In this document: positions 49,986 to 57,978 of the stretch, one piece after another
How positions within the stretch are numbered: position 1 is the stretch's first letter
Layout: the number at the start of each line of letters is the position of its first letter
NCBI RefSeq assembly: GCF_000445445.1
Contig: NZ_ASXP01000004.1
Coordinates: 620,001 to 684,000 of the forward strand
Direction: 5' to 3'
From: Sporomusa ovata DSM 2662
GTDB taxonomy: Bacteria; Bacillota; Negativicutes; Sporomusales; Sporomusaceae
Length of the DNA: 64,000 nucleotides
Notes under the pieces: model-generated
Seen by the model: only the letters and a program-made list of their open reading frames with translations
Databases searched by the model: none
Told to the model about the DNA's origin: nothing
Position numbers and translations under genes: made by a program

Positions 49986-51240
49986 AGGTGGCTGTCGCCT
50001 CCGATATGGCAAATAACATACCCAGCAGGATAAAGCTTGCGACCATAGAGCTGCCGCCATAACTTATAAGTGGCAGTGTTATGCCTGTCAGTGGCAAAAA
50101 CTTGGTGACCCCGCCGATAATAATAAAAACCTGCAATGCGGTAAGCACACCTAAGCCGGCAGCCAGCAGCATAGTAAACGGTAGTTGCGAGGCAAGTGCA
50201 GTGCGAAACGCACGGTAAACAATAAGAATATAGGCAATAATTACCCCTGCAGTACCGGCAAGACCCAGTTCTTCACCAATAGCAGCAAAAATAAAGTCAG
50301 TATGTACTTCAGGAATAATGCCGGGATAGCCGAAAGTTAAACCGCTGCCCAGTACTCCGCCTGAGCCTAAAGCAAATAGTGACTGGACAATCTGGTACGA
50401 ACGTCCGGTCGGATCAGACCACGGATTTAACCAGATATCAATTCTAACTTGCACGTGAGGAAATAAAAGATAACATACAGCAGAGCCGGAAAAAAACAGA
50501 CAAAGTGCTAACGCTACATAGCTCCATCTGCCACTTGCCATATAAGCCATTGTTACCGTTGTACCAAAATATAGTAAAGCAGAACCTAAATCCCGCTGGA
50601 CGATCAGCATCGCCATAGTTAACGCCCACAGCACCATAAGCGGTGCAATAAAGCGTGGATGCGGCAGAGTTAGCGGACCGTAATGGCGGGTAGCATAAGT
50701 TAGCAACTGACGCCGCTCGCTCAAGTACGCTGCTAAAAATATAATAATCAACAATTTGGCAAACTCGGCAGGTTGAAATCGCACCGGACCGAGAATAATC
50801 CAGTTTTTGTTACCGCCGATGTCGACACCAAACGCAATTGTACTTACCAATAAAACAAGGCCGGTTATGCCGCAAAGATATTTGTATTTAGAAATATCTT
50901 CCGGCTGGCGAAAAATAACCACCGTAATAATAAATGCGATTAGTCCTGCAGCTAACCACATAGCTTGCGGAATAAATAAATCAGGCCGCAGCCTTAGAAT
51001 AAGTGTTAACCCAATAGAAGCTAAAAATACAGCTACAGGCAACAGCACCGGATCTGCCCTGAAAAAATAACGGCGAAGCGCTAAGGCAGTAATCATCCAA
51101 AGAACAAGTAAACCGATAATGATGCCAAGACCCTGAGAGGAAAATCGATGATTTGCCAGTGTTACGACAAGGTAACCATTTATCAAAATGAGACCAGCCA
51201 GGAGTAAGAGTCCAAACTCGGTTAATCTTGTGCGTCTCAT
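49978..51240 (-). CDS. SEDS-family peptidoglycan polymerase (FtsW/RodA)
   Basis: A 420-aa multi-pass glycosyltransferase, about ten membrane segments. The family elements include WIILGPVRFQPAEFAKLLIIIFLA, MLIVQRDLGSALLYF (catalytic Asp in the QRDLG loop, ~residue 220), and the C-terminal FLPLTGITLPLISYGGSSM. RodA versus FtsW cannot be decided here, though the PBP partner and PknB/PrpC context match FtsW-like proteins of such clusters. ATG 51240 lies near AACAGGG; a TTG 51246 is also in frame. Confidence 0.92.
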   Translation of the reverse strand: MRRTRLTEFGLLLLAGLILINGYLVVTLANHRFSSQGLGIIIGLLVLWMITALALRRYFFRADPVLLPVAVFLASIGLTLILRLRPDLFIPQAMWLAAGLIAFIITVVIFRQPEDISKYKYLCGITGLVLLVSTIAFGVDIGGNKNWIILGPVRFQPAEFAKLLIIIFLAAYLSERRQLLTYATRHYGPLTLPHPRFIAPLMVLWALTMAMLIVQRDLGSALLYFGTTVTMAYMASGRWSYVALALCLFFSGSAVCYLLFPHVQVRIDIWLNPWSDPTGRSYQIVQSLFALGSGGVLGSGLTFGYPGIIPEVHTDFIFAAIGEELGLAGTAGVIIAYILIVYRAFRTALASQLPFTMLLAAGLGVLTALQVFIIIGGVTKFLPLTGITLPLISYGGSSMVASFILLGMLFAISEATATYE

Positions 51241-51242
51241 GG

Positions 51243-51956
51243 TCAATCCCTGTTTTGCAGTAAAATAGCAGTAATATTGTCATAGCCGCCTGCCTGTCTG
51301 GCTTGGTCCACAAGGCTATTAATAATTGTTTGTGGACTGCTGGGTTGCAGGCAGATATTGAGAATGGTTTCTTCACTAAGCATGTTGGTTAACCCATCTG
51401 TGCATAATAACAAATTATCGCCTGATTGCCACAAGAACTTACCTGAATCTACAGCAAGTGTATCACTGGTACCGACAGCTCTTGTTAATATATTGCGATG
51501 AGGATGGGCTTGTGCTTCTTCGCTGGTAATACTGCCATTTTGCATCAGTTCCCAAACCAGCGAATGATCGTTGGTTATCTGGTGCAGCTTATTTTCTCTG
51601 ATTAAATACAGTCTGCTGTCACCTACGTGGCCCCAATAGATTTCCTCATTATCAAGATATACAGCAGTAACTGTAGTACCCATACCCTGGCACTCAATTT
51701 TAGCTTGAGACATTTGATAAATTCTAGTGTTCGCCTGGACAATTGCTGCTTGTAAAGACTGCTGCCACTCTGCTGGCGGTAAATTTCTTTCTATGTATTC
51801 CTGAATAGTATTGGCACCAATGTTGCTGGCAATTTCTCCGGCAACATGTCCCCCCATGCCATCAGCAACTACAAATAAGTGCGGTGGCAAAAAAACATAA
51901 CTATCTTCATTGGTTTTACGTACCATACCAATGTCTGACTGTGCAAATGCCAGCAT
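51243..51956 (-). CDS. PP2C-type serine/threonine phosphatase (PrpC/Stp)
   Basis: Reverses PknB phosphorylation. The 237-aa protein has RKTNEDSY (~residue 13), VVADGMGGHVAGEIAS (Asp metal ligands, ~residue 35), WGHVGDSRLYLI (~residue 108) and LLLCTDGLTNML (~residue 185). The final Asp is in GGYDNITAIL. ATG 51956 follows GAGAGGTGATTCC. It is packed between the FHA gene and the SEDS gene with near-zero spacing. Confidence 0.93.
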   Translation of the reverse strand: MLAFAQSDIGMVRKTNEDSYVFLPPHLFVVADGMGGHVAGEIASNIGANTIQEYIERNLPPAEWQQSLQAAIVQANTRIYQMSQAKIECQGMGTTVTAVYLDNEEIYWGHVGDSRLYLIRENKLHQITNDHSLVWELMQNGSITSEEAQAHPHRNILTRAVGTSDTLAVDSGKFLWQSGDNLLLCTDGLTNMLSEETILNICLQPSSPQTIINSLVDQARQAGGYDNITAILLQNRD

Positions 51957-51960
51957 GGAA

Positions 51961-52443
51961 TCACCTCTCAAACTTAAGCGTAACTGCCCCAATTTGTATT
52001 ATATCACCATCTACCAGGGCAATTTCTTCTTCTACCTGTTGACCATTAACAAGTGTCCCGTTTGTACTGTTTAAATCAGCCAGCAGATAGTTTTGTTTCA
52101 CTCTGGATATACAGGCATGTTCATGTGAAACAAAACTACTGTCAATAACTACATTAGTATGCTGACTGCGACCAATGGTTAAGCTGTCGATGATTGTAAA
52201 AAACGTCTGTGACAAGAGTTCTTGGTGATCATCAATTACTATTAATCTGGGATGAGAAGAAAAATCAGCATCGCTTATCCTGGTGTCGTGAACAACCGAA
52301 TCATCTGGATCATCAAAGGCCAATCGATTCAAATCCCGGGCTGCCAGTTTTACTACCCGGTACAAAAAGTAATAGAGCAGCACTACCAGGCTATACTGCA
52401 AAGCGATTACAACTATATTTAAAACTTGCAATTTACCAGGCAA
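51961..52443 (-). CDS. Membrane-anchored FHA-domain protein (FhaB-like)
   Basis: A 160-aa protein. It has an N-terminal membrane helix (~residues 8-30) and a C-terminal FHA domain (~residues 80-160) with the phosphothreonine-binding GRSQHTNVVID, SFVSHEHACI and NSTNGTLVNG motifs. Such proteins recruit PknB-phosphorylated partners in wall growth. TTG 52443 follows GAGGTGAAGTAGA. It sits between the FhaA-like gene and prpC. Confidence 0.88.
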   Translation of the reverse strand: MPGKLQVLNIVVIALQYSLVVLLYYFLYRVVKLAARDLNRLAFDDPDDSVVHDTRISDADFSSHPRLIVIDDHQELLSQTFFTIIDSLTIGRSQHTNVVIDSSFVSHEHACISRVKQNYLLADLNSTNGTLVNGQQVEEEIALVDGDIIQIGAVTLKFER

Positions 52444-52444
52444 T

Positions 52445-53212
52445 CTACTTCACCTCATATAAAATAACGGTGTTACCTACTTTTATTTTATCACCGTTTT
52501 TTAGATGCTTATGAGTAATACGAATTCCTCCGACATACGTTCCATTAAGGCTTTTTGCATCATGGATGACATGGCTGTTGTCTTCGTAAACAATGTAAGC
52601 ATGTAAACGTGAAGTATTCATATCTGTAAGCGGCAATTCGTTGGTGTTGCGACGGCCAATGTTCATTCTGCTTGTTGTGCAGTCCACTTTTAAACCAGCA
52701 TCTAAGCCATCAATCACTGTTAAGAAACTATGCAAATGTTGCTGCACAGATGGGATTAAGACTGTGGGTTCTAGTTTATTAAATACTTTGGTTTCACTGT
52801 CTGTTGGCATGTTTTCATGTTTTTTTACACTTTCATCGTAAGAAGTTTCCGTAAAGCCTGATGTAATACGAAACACCTGTCGGCCTAACTTTTCATCCAT
52901 AAAGAATTCAATTTGCGGTCCGCCAGCCATAGTATAACCTTTGCGGCGGCTCTCATCAATCAAGTAGGACGCCAATTCGCTGCACACGGATTCAGCATAT
53001 GGTTCCAGTCGCCCATAGTCGTCATGATTTATATAGATGGTATAGTGATTAGGCACATAAACATGGGAAACACCAACTGTACGCTCGTCTTCCATCTCCC
53101 TGGCTAATTGTTTGGCAATTTCAATCGGCTGTAAGCTGCTGGAAAATTGTTTGTTAAAGAAACCTTCAATATATTTTTCAAAAAAACTCTCAATATTGCG
53201 GACAAACTTCAC
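52445..53212 (-). CDS. DUF3662 and FHA-domain protein (FhaA-like)
   Basis: A 255-aa cytosolic protein. Residues ~1-130 form the DUF3662 (FhaA_N) domain (NIESFFEKYIEGFF...PIEIAKQLAREMED), and a C-terminal FHA domain (~170-255) has NIGRRNTNELPL, NTSRLHAYI and KSLNGTYVGG. In actinobacteria FhaA binds PknB-phosphorylated MurJ; the same role here is inference. GTG 53212 follows GGGAGTGTTTTAA. It is the first gene of the FhaA-FhaB-PrpC-SEDS-PBP-PknB series. Confidence 0.88.
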   Translation of the reverse strand: MKFVRNIESFFEKYIEGFFNKQFSSSLQPIEIAKQLAREMEDERTVGVSHVYVPNHYTIYINHDDYGRLEPYAESVCSELASYLIDESRRKGYTMAGGPQIEFFMDEKLGRQVFRITSGFTETSYDESVKKHENMPTDSETKVFNKLEPTVLIPSVQQHLHSFLTVIDGLDAGLKVDCTTSRMNIGRRNTNELPLTDMNTSRLHAYIVYEDNSHVIHDAKSLNGTYVGGIRITHKHLKNGDKIKVGNTVILYEVK

Positions 53213-53275
53213 TTAAAACACTCCCGCTAAACTGCATAAAATAGGATCTTTTTTATTATACGCGATAATAGCAGT

Positions 53276-54340
53276 CTAGTCAAAAGTAACCATTCTAACA
53301 AATTTGTGTCGCAGTTGGCCGCAGGCAGCAGCAATATCGGTGCCCATCTCTCGCCTGACAGTTACATTGATATGTTCGTTTTGCAAGAGTTTCTCAAATT
53401 TAATAATATCGCCGGCCGCAGGACGAAGCAAACCACGTTCGGGTACCGCATTAATGGGAATTAGATTAACGTTTGCCAGTCGACCTTTAAGAAGTGTTAT
53501 CAGTTCTCTTGCTTGTGCGGGCCCGTCATTAACACCGGCAATTAAGATATATTCATAGGTGACGCGTCTACCGGTTGCGGCGGCGTAACGATCACCGGCG
53601 GCCAGGACCTGTTCGAGGGGATAACGGGCATTAATAGGCATAAGCCTGGTTCTAAGGGGATTATTAGGTGCATGTAAAGAAATTGACAGAGTGACCGGTA
53701 ATCCCTCACCGGCAAGCTTATCAATTTGAGCAATAAGTCCTGAAGTTGATAGCGTGATATTACGGTAACTCATGTTGAGACAGTAATCTTCATGGACAAG
53801 CCGGATAAAGCGCAACACATTGTCATAGTTCGCTAACGGTTCACCTGAACCCATAATAACAATGGAGTCAATTTTTTGTTCTTCCTGTTTTAATAACTCA
53901 GTAATATACAGTACCTGGGCCAAAATTTCACCGCCGGTAAGATTCCGCACCAGCCCACTCAGCGTTGAAGCACAAAAAGAGCACCCCATAGCGCAGCCTA
54001 CCTGGGTAGATACACAAACACTGTTACCATAGGAGTGGCGCATGAGAACAGTCTCTACAGCCATATCATCAGGAAAGGCCAGTAAAAATTTGCTCGTCCG
54101 GCCATCGGCTGAGTGTTGCGCTGCCTTACGATTAACTTGGGTAATTGTAAAACTATTATCCAGGCTAGTACGCCATTCTTTGGCGATGTTGGTCATCGCT
54201 TCAAACTGGCGTACATTATGCTTATACAACCATTCAGCAATTTGCTTGCCCCGGTATGCCTGTAAACCCAGCGGTTTTATTTGCTTGGCAATCTCGTGGG
54301 CAAACAAGCCGAATAAGTCTGTTTTTACGTTGGTTGTCAT
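53276..54340 (-). CDS. rlmN: Dual-specificity 23S rRNA/tRNA adenine-C2 methyltransferase
   Basis: Radical-SAM enzyme methylating A2503 of 23S rRNA and A37 of some tRNAs. The CxxxCxxC cluster motif is QVGCAMGCSFCAS (~residue 115). The first mechanistic Cys lies near the C-terminus in AAACGQLRHK (~residue 340). VVIMGSGEPLANYDNV is the family GEP motif. It is 354 aa. It directly follows rsmB (13-bp gap) on the same strand. Confidence 0.95.
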   Translation of the reverse strand: MTTNVKTDLFGLFAHEIAKQIKPLGLQAYRGKQIAEWLYKHNVRQFEAMTNIAKEWRTSLDNSFTITQVNRKAAQHSADGRTSKFLLAFPDDMAVETVLMRHSYGNSVCVSTQVGCAMGCSFCASTLSGLVRNLTGGEILAQVLYITELLKQEEQKIDSIVIMGSGEPLANYDNVLRFIRLVHEDYCLNMSYRNITLSTSGLIAQIDKLAGEGLPVTLSISLHAPNNPLRTRLMPINARYPLEQVLAAGDRYAAATGRRVTYEYILIAGVNDGPAQARELITLLKGRLANVNLIPINAVPERGLLRPAAGDIIKFEKLLQNEHINVTVRREMGTDIAAACGQLRHKFVRMVTFD

Positions 54341-54353
54341 AGTTGTTACCGCC

Positions 54354-55712
54354 TTATTTTTGCCTTATCATACGGGCAATGAAGAATCCGTCTACCCCGT
54401 CGGTGTGCGGCCACAGTTGAATCATAGGTTCAGACCTTTTAACTACAGGCAGATATTGACCGGTAGTTTCCAGTATAAATGCAGGATTGGCCTGCAAAAA
54501 AGTATTAACAATATCCTGGTTTTCTGCCGGTTCAGTTGTGCAGGTGCTATAAACTAATATCCCACCAGGTTTTACACACTGAGCAGCACTTGCTAAGATA
54601 GCTGCCTGTAAGGCAGGCAGATCCCGCAAAATGTCCTCCGATTTGCGCCAGCGGGCATCTGGTTTGCGCCGTAGTACTCCAAGACCTGAACATGGAGCAT
54701 CTACAAGTACTCTATCAGCCTCACGTGGATACATAGTACCTAAATTAACGGCATCCAAGGCCTTGGTTTCAATGTTTGTTAATGCCAATCGCTCAGCATT
54801 TTCGCGGGTAAGTGCTAATTTATGCTCATAAATATCGGTAGACAAAACCTTACCGGTATTATTCATTAAAGCAGCAATATGGGTAGTCTTTCCACCTGGA
54901 GCACCACAGGCATCAATAATAAATTCACCTGGTTGAGGATCAAGAACATGTGCTACCAACATCGAGCTTTCATCCTGTACCTGAAATAGTCCCTCCTGCA
55001 GGGATGCAAGAGTGGAAAAACCCGGATGTTCATAACAGACAATGCCCTCCGGCGTCCAGTTTGACGCCTGGCATACTACTCCCTCGCCAGCCAAACGCCG
55101 CAAAAGCGAATCACGATCTATTTTGATGGTATTTGTGCGAACCGAAAGCGGCGGAACTGTATTATTGGTTTGGCACAATTCTTCACAAGCCGCTGCTCCT
55201 AAACGTTTTACCCAGCGTTCAATAAGCCACTCCGGATGAAAGTATCTAAGGGCAAGATATTTCACAGGTTGTTGTTCCCGGTTTGGATAAACGATTTTTT
55301 CCGGACTGCGGGCGGCATTTCGCAAAACGCCGTTAACGAATTTGACTGTACCGGCATGGCCATATTTTTTTGTCAATTCAACAGCCTGATTGCAGGCTGC
55401 CGATGCCGGCACTTTTTCAAGATAAAATAACTGATACATACCTAGCCGCAAAATATTTCTAATAATAGGAGCTACTTTGGCAAGCGGACGGCTCAAATAG
55501 CAACTGAGCATCCAATCCAAAGTAGCGCCAGTTTTAACAGTTCCATATATTAGCTCGGTAATAAACCGCCGGTCCTGATCAGAAAGCTGTCCCTGAAGTG
55601 TTTGACGGTTTATTTCTTTTGCCAGGGCAATATTAGCATAAGCACCATTATTTTCAACTTCATTAAGTATTTTTAGCGCAATTTCCCGGGCGTCCACTAA
55701 TTTTTCAGTCAT
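54354..55712 (-). CDS. rsmB: 16S rRNA (cytosine-967-C5) methyltransferase
   Basis: Methylates C967 of 16S rRNA. The N-terminal NusB-like helical domain (~residues 1-135) starts AREIALKILNEVENNGAYAN. The methyltransferase part has FIIDACGAPGGKTTHIA (~residue 255), VDAPCSGLGVLRR (~residue 325) with one catalytic Cys, and YSTCTTEPAENQ (~residue 385) with the other. It is 452 aa. ATG 55712 follows AAAGAGGTGCATTGAC. It adjoins the DUF116 gene. Confidence 0.95.
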   Translation of the reverse strand: MTEKLVDAREIALKILNEVENNGAYANIALAKEINRQTLQGQLSDQDRRFITELIYGTVKTGATLDWMLSCYLSRPLAKVAPIIRNILRLGMYQLFYLEKVPASAACNQAVELTKKYGHAGTVKFVNGVLRNAARSPEKIVYPNREQQPVKYLALRYFHPEWLIERWVKRLGAAACEELCQTNNTVPPLSVRTNTIKIDRDSLLRRLAGEGVVCQASNWTPEGIVCYEHPGFSTLASLQEGLFQVQDESSMLVAHVLDPQPGEFIIDACGAPGGKTTHIAALMNNTGKVLSTDIYEHKLALTRENAERLALTNIETKALDAVNLGTMYPREADRVLVDAPCSGLGVLRRKPDARWRKSEDILRDLPALQAAILASAAQCVKPGGILVYSTCTTEPAENQDIVNTFLQANPAFILETTGQYLPVVKRSEPMIQLWPHTDGVDGFFIARMIRQK

Positions 55713-55713
55713 G

Positions 55714-56487
55714 TCAATGCACCTCTTTGGGTAAAAAGCTTTGGATAGCTGCTTCCACCTTAGCAAGATTAACGCGTGTATTACAGCAAGGACCAAATGG
55801 TCGTTCATTGAGCACGCCAATTACTGGTAATGGAAAAACATCCTGAATACCACTCGTAAGATCGCGTTCACAGGCAATGGCCAGCACGGCTTGGGGACGG
55901 ATGGTCTTTATTACCTTGCGGGCTAACGTACCGCCGGTTACTACTGCCAAATGAACACCGTAGGTTTCAGCAAGTGTCACTAAGTCACCGATCTGGCACT
56001 GCCCACAGTGATGGCAATTTGATACATCGCGCGTAATTTTATAAGGACAGGTTTCATGCTGTAGGCAGTGTGGTGTCATAATCAGCAGCTTAGACGGTTG
56101 CACCATTACTTTCTTTTGCTTGATTAAATGGTTGCTTACTTCAATAAAAGAACGTTCAATCCGTTCTTTATCCACATCAAGCAGCTTGCCAATGGAAATT
56201 GCCACTGGGAATAGCACGTTAATCGCTGACCAGGCCAAACCTTGAAAAATCCCCAGTGTCCTAAATCCTAAAATAGCCAAAATAATACCGCCAACACCAC
56301 AGGCAATCGCAAAAATAGCGGCTGCTAAAACAATGCCCAGCATCATCGGTAAGTAGGCACTGATATTTGCTAACCCTGGCAGACTGACGACCCATATACC
56401 GTAACTTGATACAGTTGCCAAAAATAAACTAACAAGAATTAGCGTTAGAAACAAACGTTTACGAGGTCTGTGCATTATTTCAATCAT
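55714..56487 (-). CDS. DUF116 protein
   Basis: A 257-aa protein in the formyl-Met operon. Two or three hydrophobic segments (residues ~15-100, LFLTLILVSLFLATV and MLGIVLAAAIFAIACG) are followed by a C-terminal cysteine-rich DUF116 domain: HCLQHETCPYK, NCHHCGQCQIGD and a CERD/PFGPCC end, suggesting an iron-sulfur or zinc centre. The function is not known. ATG 56487 is preferred, with GGTG upstream; a TTG at 56508 overlaps fmt. Between fmt and rsmB as in many clostridia. Confidence 0.85.
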   Translation of the reverse strand: MIEIMHRPRKRLFLTLILVSLFLATVSSYGIWVVSLPGLANISAYLPMMLGIVLAAAIFAIACGVGGIILAILGFRTLGIFQGLAWSAINVLFPVAISIGKLLDVDKERIERSFIEVSNHLIKQKKVMVQPSKLLIMTPHCLQHETCPYKITRDVSNCHHCGQCQIGDLVTLAETYGVHLAVVTGGTLARKVIKTIRPQAVLAIACERDLTSGIQDVFPLPVIGVLNERPFGPCCNTRVNLAKVEAAIQSFLPKEVH

Positions 56488-56500
56488 CCCTGACACCTTC

Positions 56501-57442
56501 TTATTCAAACATATTGCCTATTGTAAGGGAGTAGCCACAAACAAAGTCACAGGCCTTCATTCGCCGTTTAGATTCAGGCTGCACTTCCAGCAACTCAATA
56601 GTCCCTTTACCTGTTTCAACAACCAGCCCTTCTTTGGTGATCCCGATAACTTGTCCCGGCTGAGAGCAGGGTGATGATTCGTTAACTATTCTAGTCTGCC
56701 ATATTTTCAACAATTTATTTTGGTGTTTGCAGTACGCTCCCGGCCAGGGATTCAGTCCGCGTACTAAGTTATGGATAGCTATTGCCGGTTGGTGCCAGTC
56801 GATGCGTTCCGTGTTGCGGCAAAGCAGCGGGGCATAAGTTGCCTCAATATCATTTTGCGATACGCGTGGTGCATTGCCGGCTGCGATTTTCTGCAAGGTA
56901 TCAGATAATACGGTTGCTCCTAAGTCTTTTAATTTGTCATGAAGACTGCCGGTGGTATCAACTGGTGAAATTGGTGTTGCGGCTTTAATAATCATATCAC
57001 CGGTATCCATGCCGGCATCCATATACATAGTAGTTATACCGCTCATTGATTCGCCGTTGATTATCGCCCAGTGAATGGGTGCTGACCCCCGATAGTTAGG
57101 TAAAAGCGAGGCATGCACGTTAATACAGCCCTGAAGCGGTAAGTCTAAGATTCTTTGGGGCAGAAACTGGCCAAAAGCGATAACAATAATAACATCAGGT
57201 TGAATAGCGGCAATCTGGTTATAGAAATCATCGTTTTTAATGTTGTCAGGCTGTAAAATAGCAAGATTATAGTGTAAAGCCGCTTCTTTAACCGGCGAAT
57301 AGGCAAGTTTTTGACCACGTCCCTTGGGGCGATCAGGCTGGGTGACAACGGCGGCTACCGGGTAGCCCTCCCTAACCAGCATATCTAAACAAGGTACCGC
57401 AAAATCTGGTGTTCCCATAAATACTGTCCGTAATTTTTTCAT
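56501..57442 (-). CDS. fmt: Methionyl-tRNA formyltransferase
   Basis: Formylates initiator Met-tRNA. The 10-formyl-THF-binding N-terminal domain has FMGTPDFAVPCL (~residue 9), and the catalytic segment is NVHASLLPNYRGSAPIHWAI (Asn, His and Asp triad, ~residue 108). The C-terminal tRNA-binding OB domain spans ~residues 205-310. It is 313 aa. ATG 57442 has GGGGTAATTAG upstream. Together with def it forms the N-terminal methionine processing pair. Confidence 0.96.
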   Translation of the reverse strand: MKKLRTVFMGTPDFAVPCLDMLVREGYPVAAVVTQPDRPKGRGQKLAYSPVKEAALHYNLAILQPDNIKNDDFYNQIAAIQPDVIIVIAFGQFLPQRILDLPLQGCINVHASLLPNYRGSAPIHWAIINGESMSGITTMYMDAGMDTGDMIIKAATPISPVDTTGSLHDKLKDLGATVLSDTLQKIAAGNAPRVSQNDIEATYAPLLCRNTERIDWHQPAIAIHNLVRGLNPWPGAYCKHQNKLLKIWQTRIVNESSPCSQPGQVIGITKEGLVVETGKGTIELLEVQPESKRRMKACDFVCGYSLTIGNMFE

Positions 57443-57446
57443 CTAA

Positions 57447-57899
57447 TTACCCCTTGTGTATGGTTTTAGCCAATTCAATAAACAAAATACCTTTAAGATG
57501 ATCTGTTTCATGCTGCAACGCCCGCGCCAACAGACCTGAACCGCTAATCCGAAACATTTTACCAGCTCTATTTTGCGCTTCCACTGTTACGGCAGCGTAT
57601 CTTTCAACCTCACCAAACATACCGGGCACACTTAAACAGCCTTCAGTAGCAATTTCACAGCCTTCGCAGGCAACAATTTTAGGATTAATAAGTTCAATAA
57701 TACCTTCGCCAACATCGATAACAACTAGCTGTAGAGAAACACCAACCTGCGGTGCAGCCAACCCTACCCCATCGGCAGCGTACATGGTTTCAGCCATCTC
57801 ATCAAGTAATTGTTTGATTTTTCGATCAATCTTTTCAACAGGGGCAGCAATCTTTTTTAAAACAGGGTCACCTGCTTTTCTAATTTCCATTACTGACAT
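57447..57899 (-). CDS. def: Peptide deformylase
   Basis: Removes the formyl group from nascent peptides. The 150-aa metalloprotease has GVGLAAPQVG (~residue 41), EGCLSVPG (Cys metal ligand, ~residue 88) and ALQHETDHLKG (HExxH-type, ~residue 128). AAGGAGGAACACAGA precedes ATG 57899, and it is 4 bp upstream of fmt. The three motifs are complete. Confidence 0.96.
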   Translation of the reverse strand: MSVMEIRKAGDPVLKKIAAPVEKIDRKIKQLLDEMAETMYAADGVGLAAPQVGVSLQLVVIDVGEGIIELINPKIVACEGCEIATEGCLSVPGMFGEVERYAAVTVEAQNRAGKMFRISGSGLLARALQHETDHLKGILFIELAKTIHKG

Positions 57900-57978
57900 T
57901 CTGTGTTCCTCCTTACCTATCAGACCATCAAAAAAATTTTACCATAGATTAGCTCAGCATGAAAGTAGTTCTGCCAGA

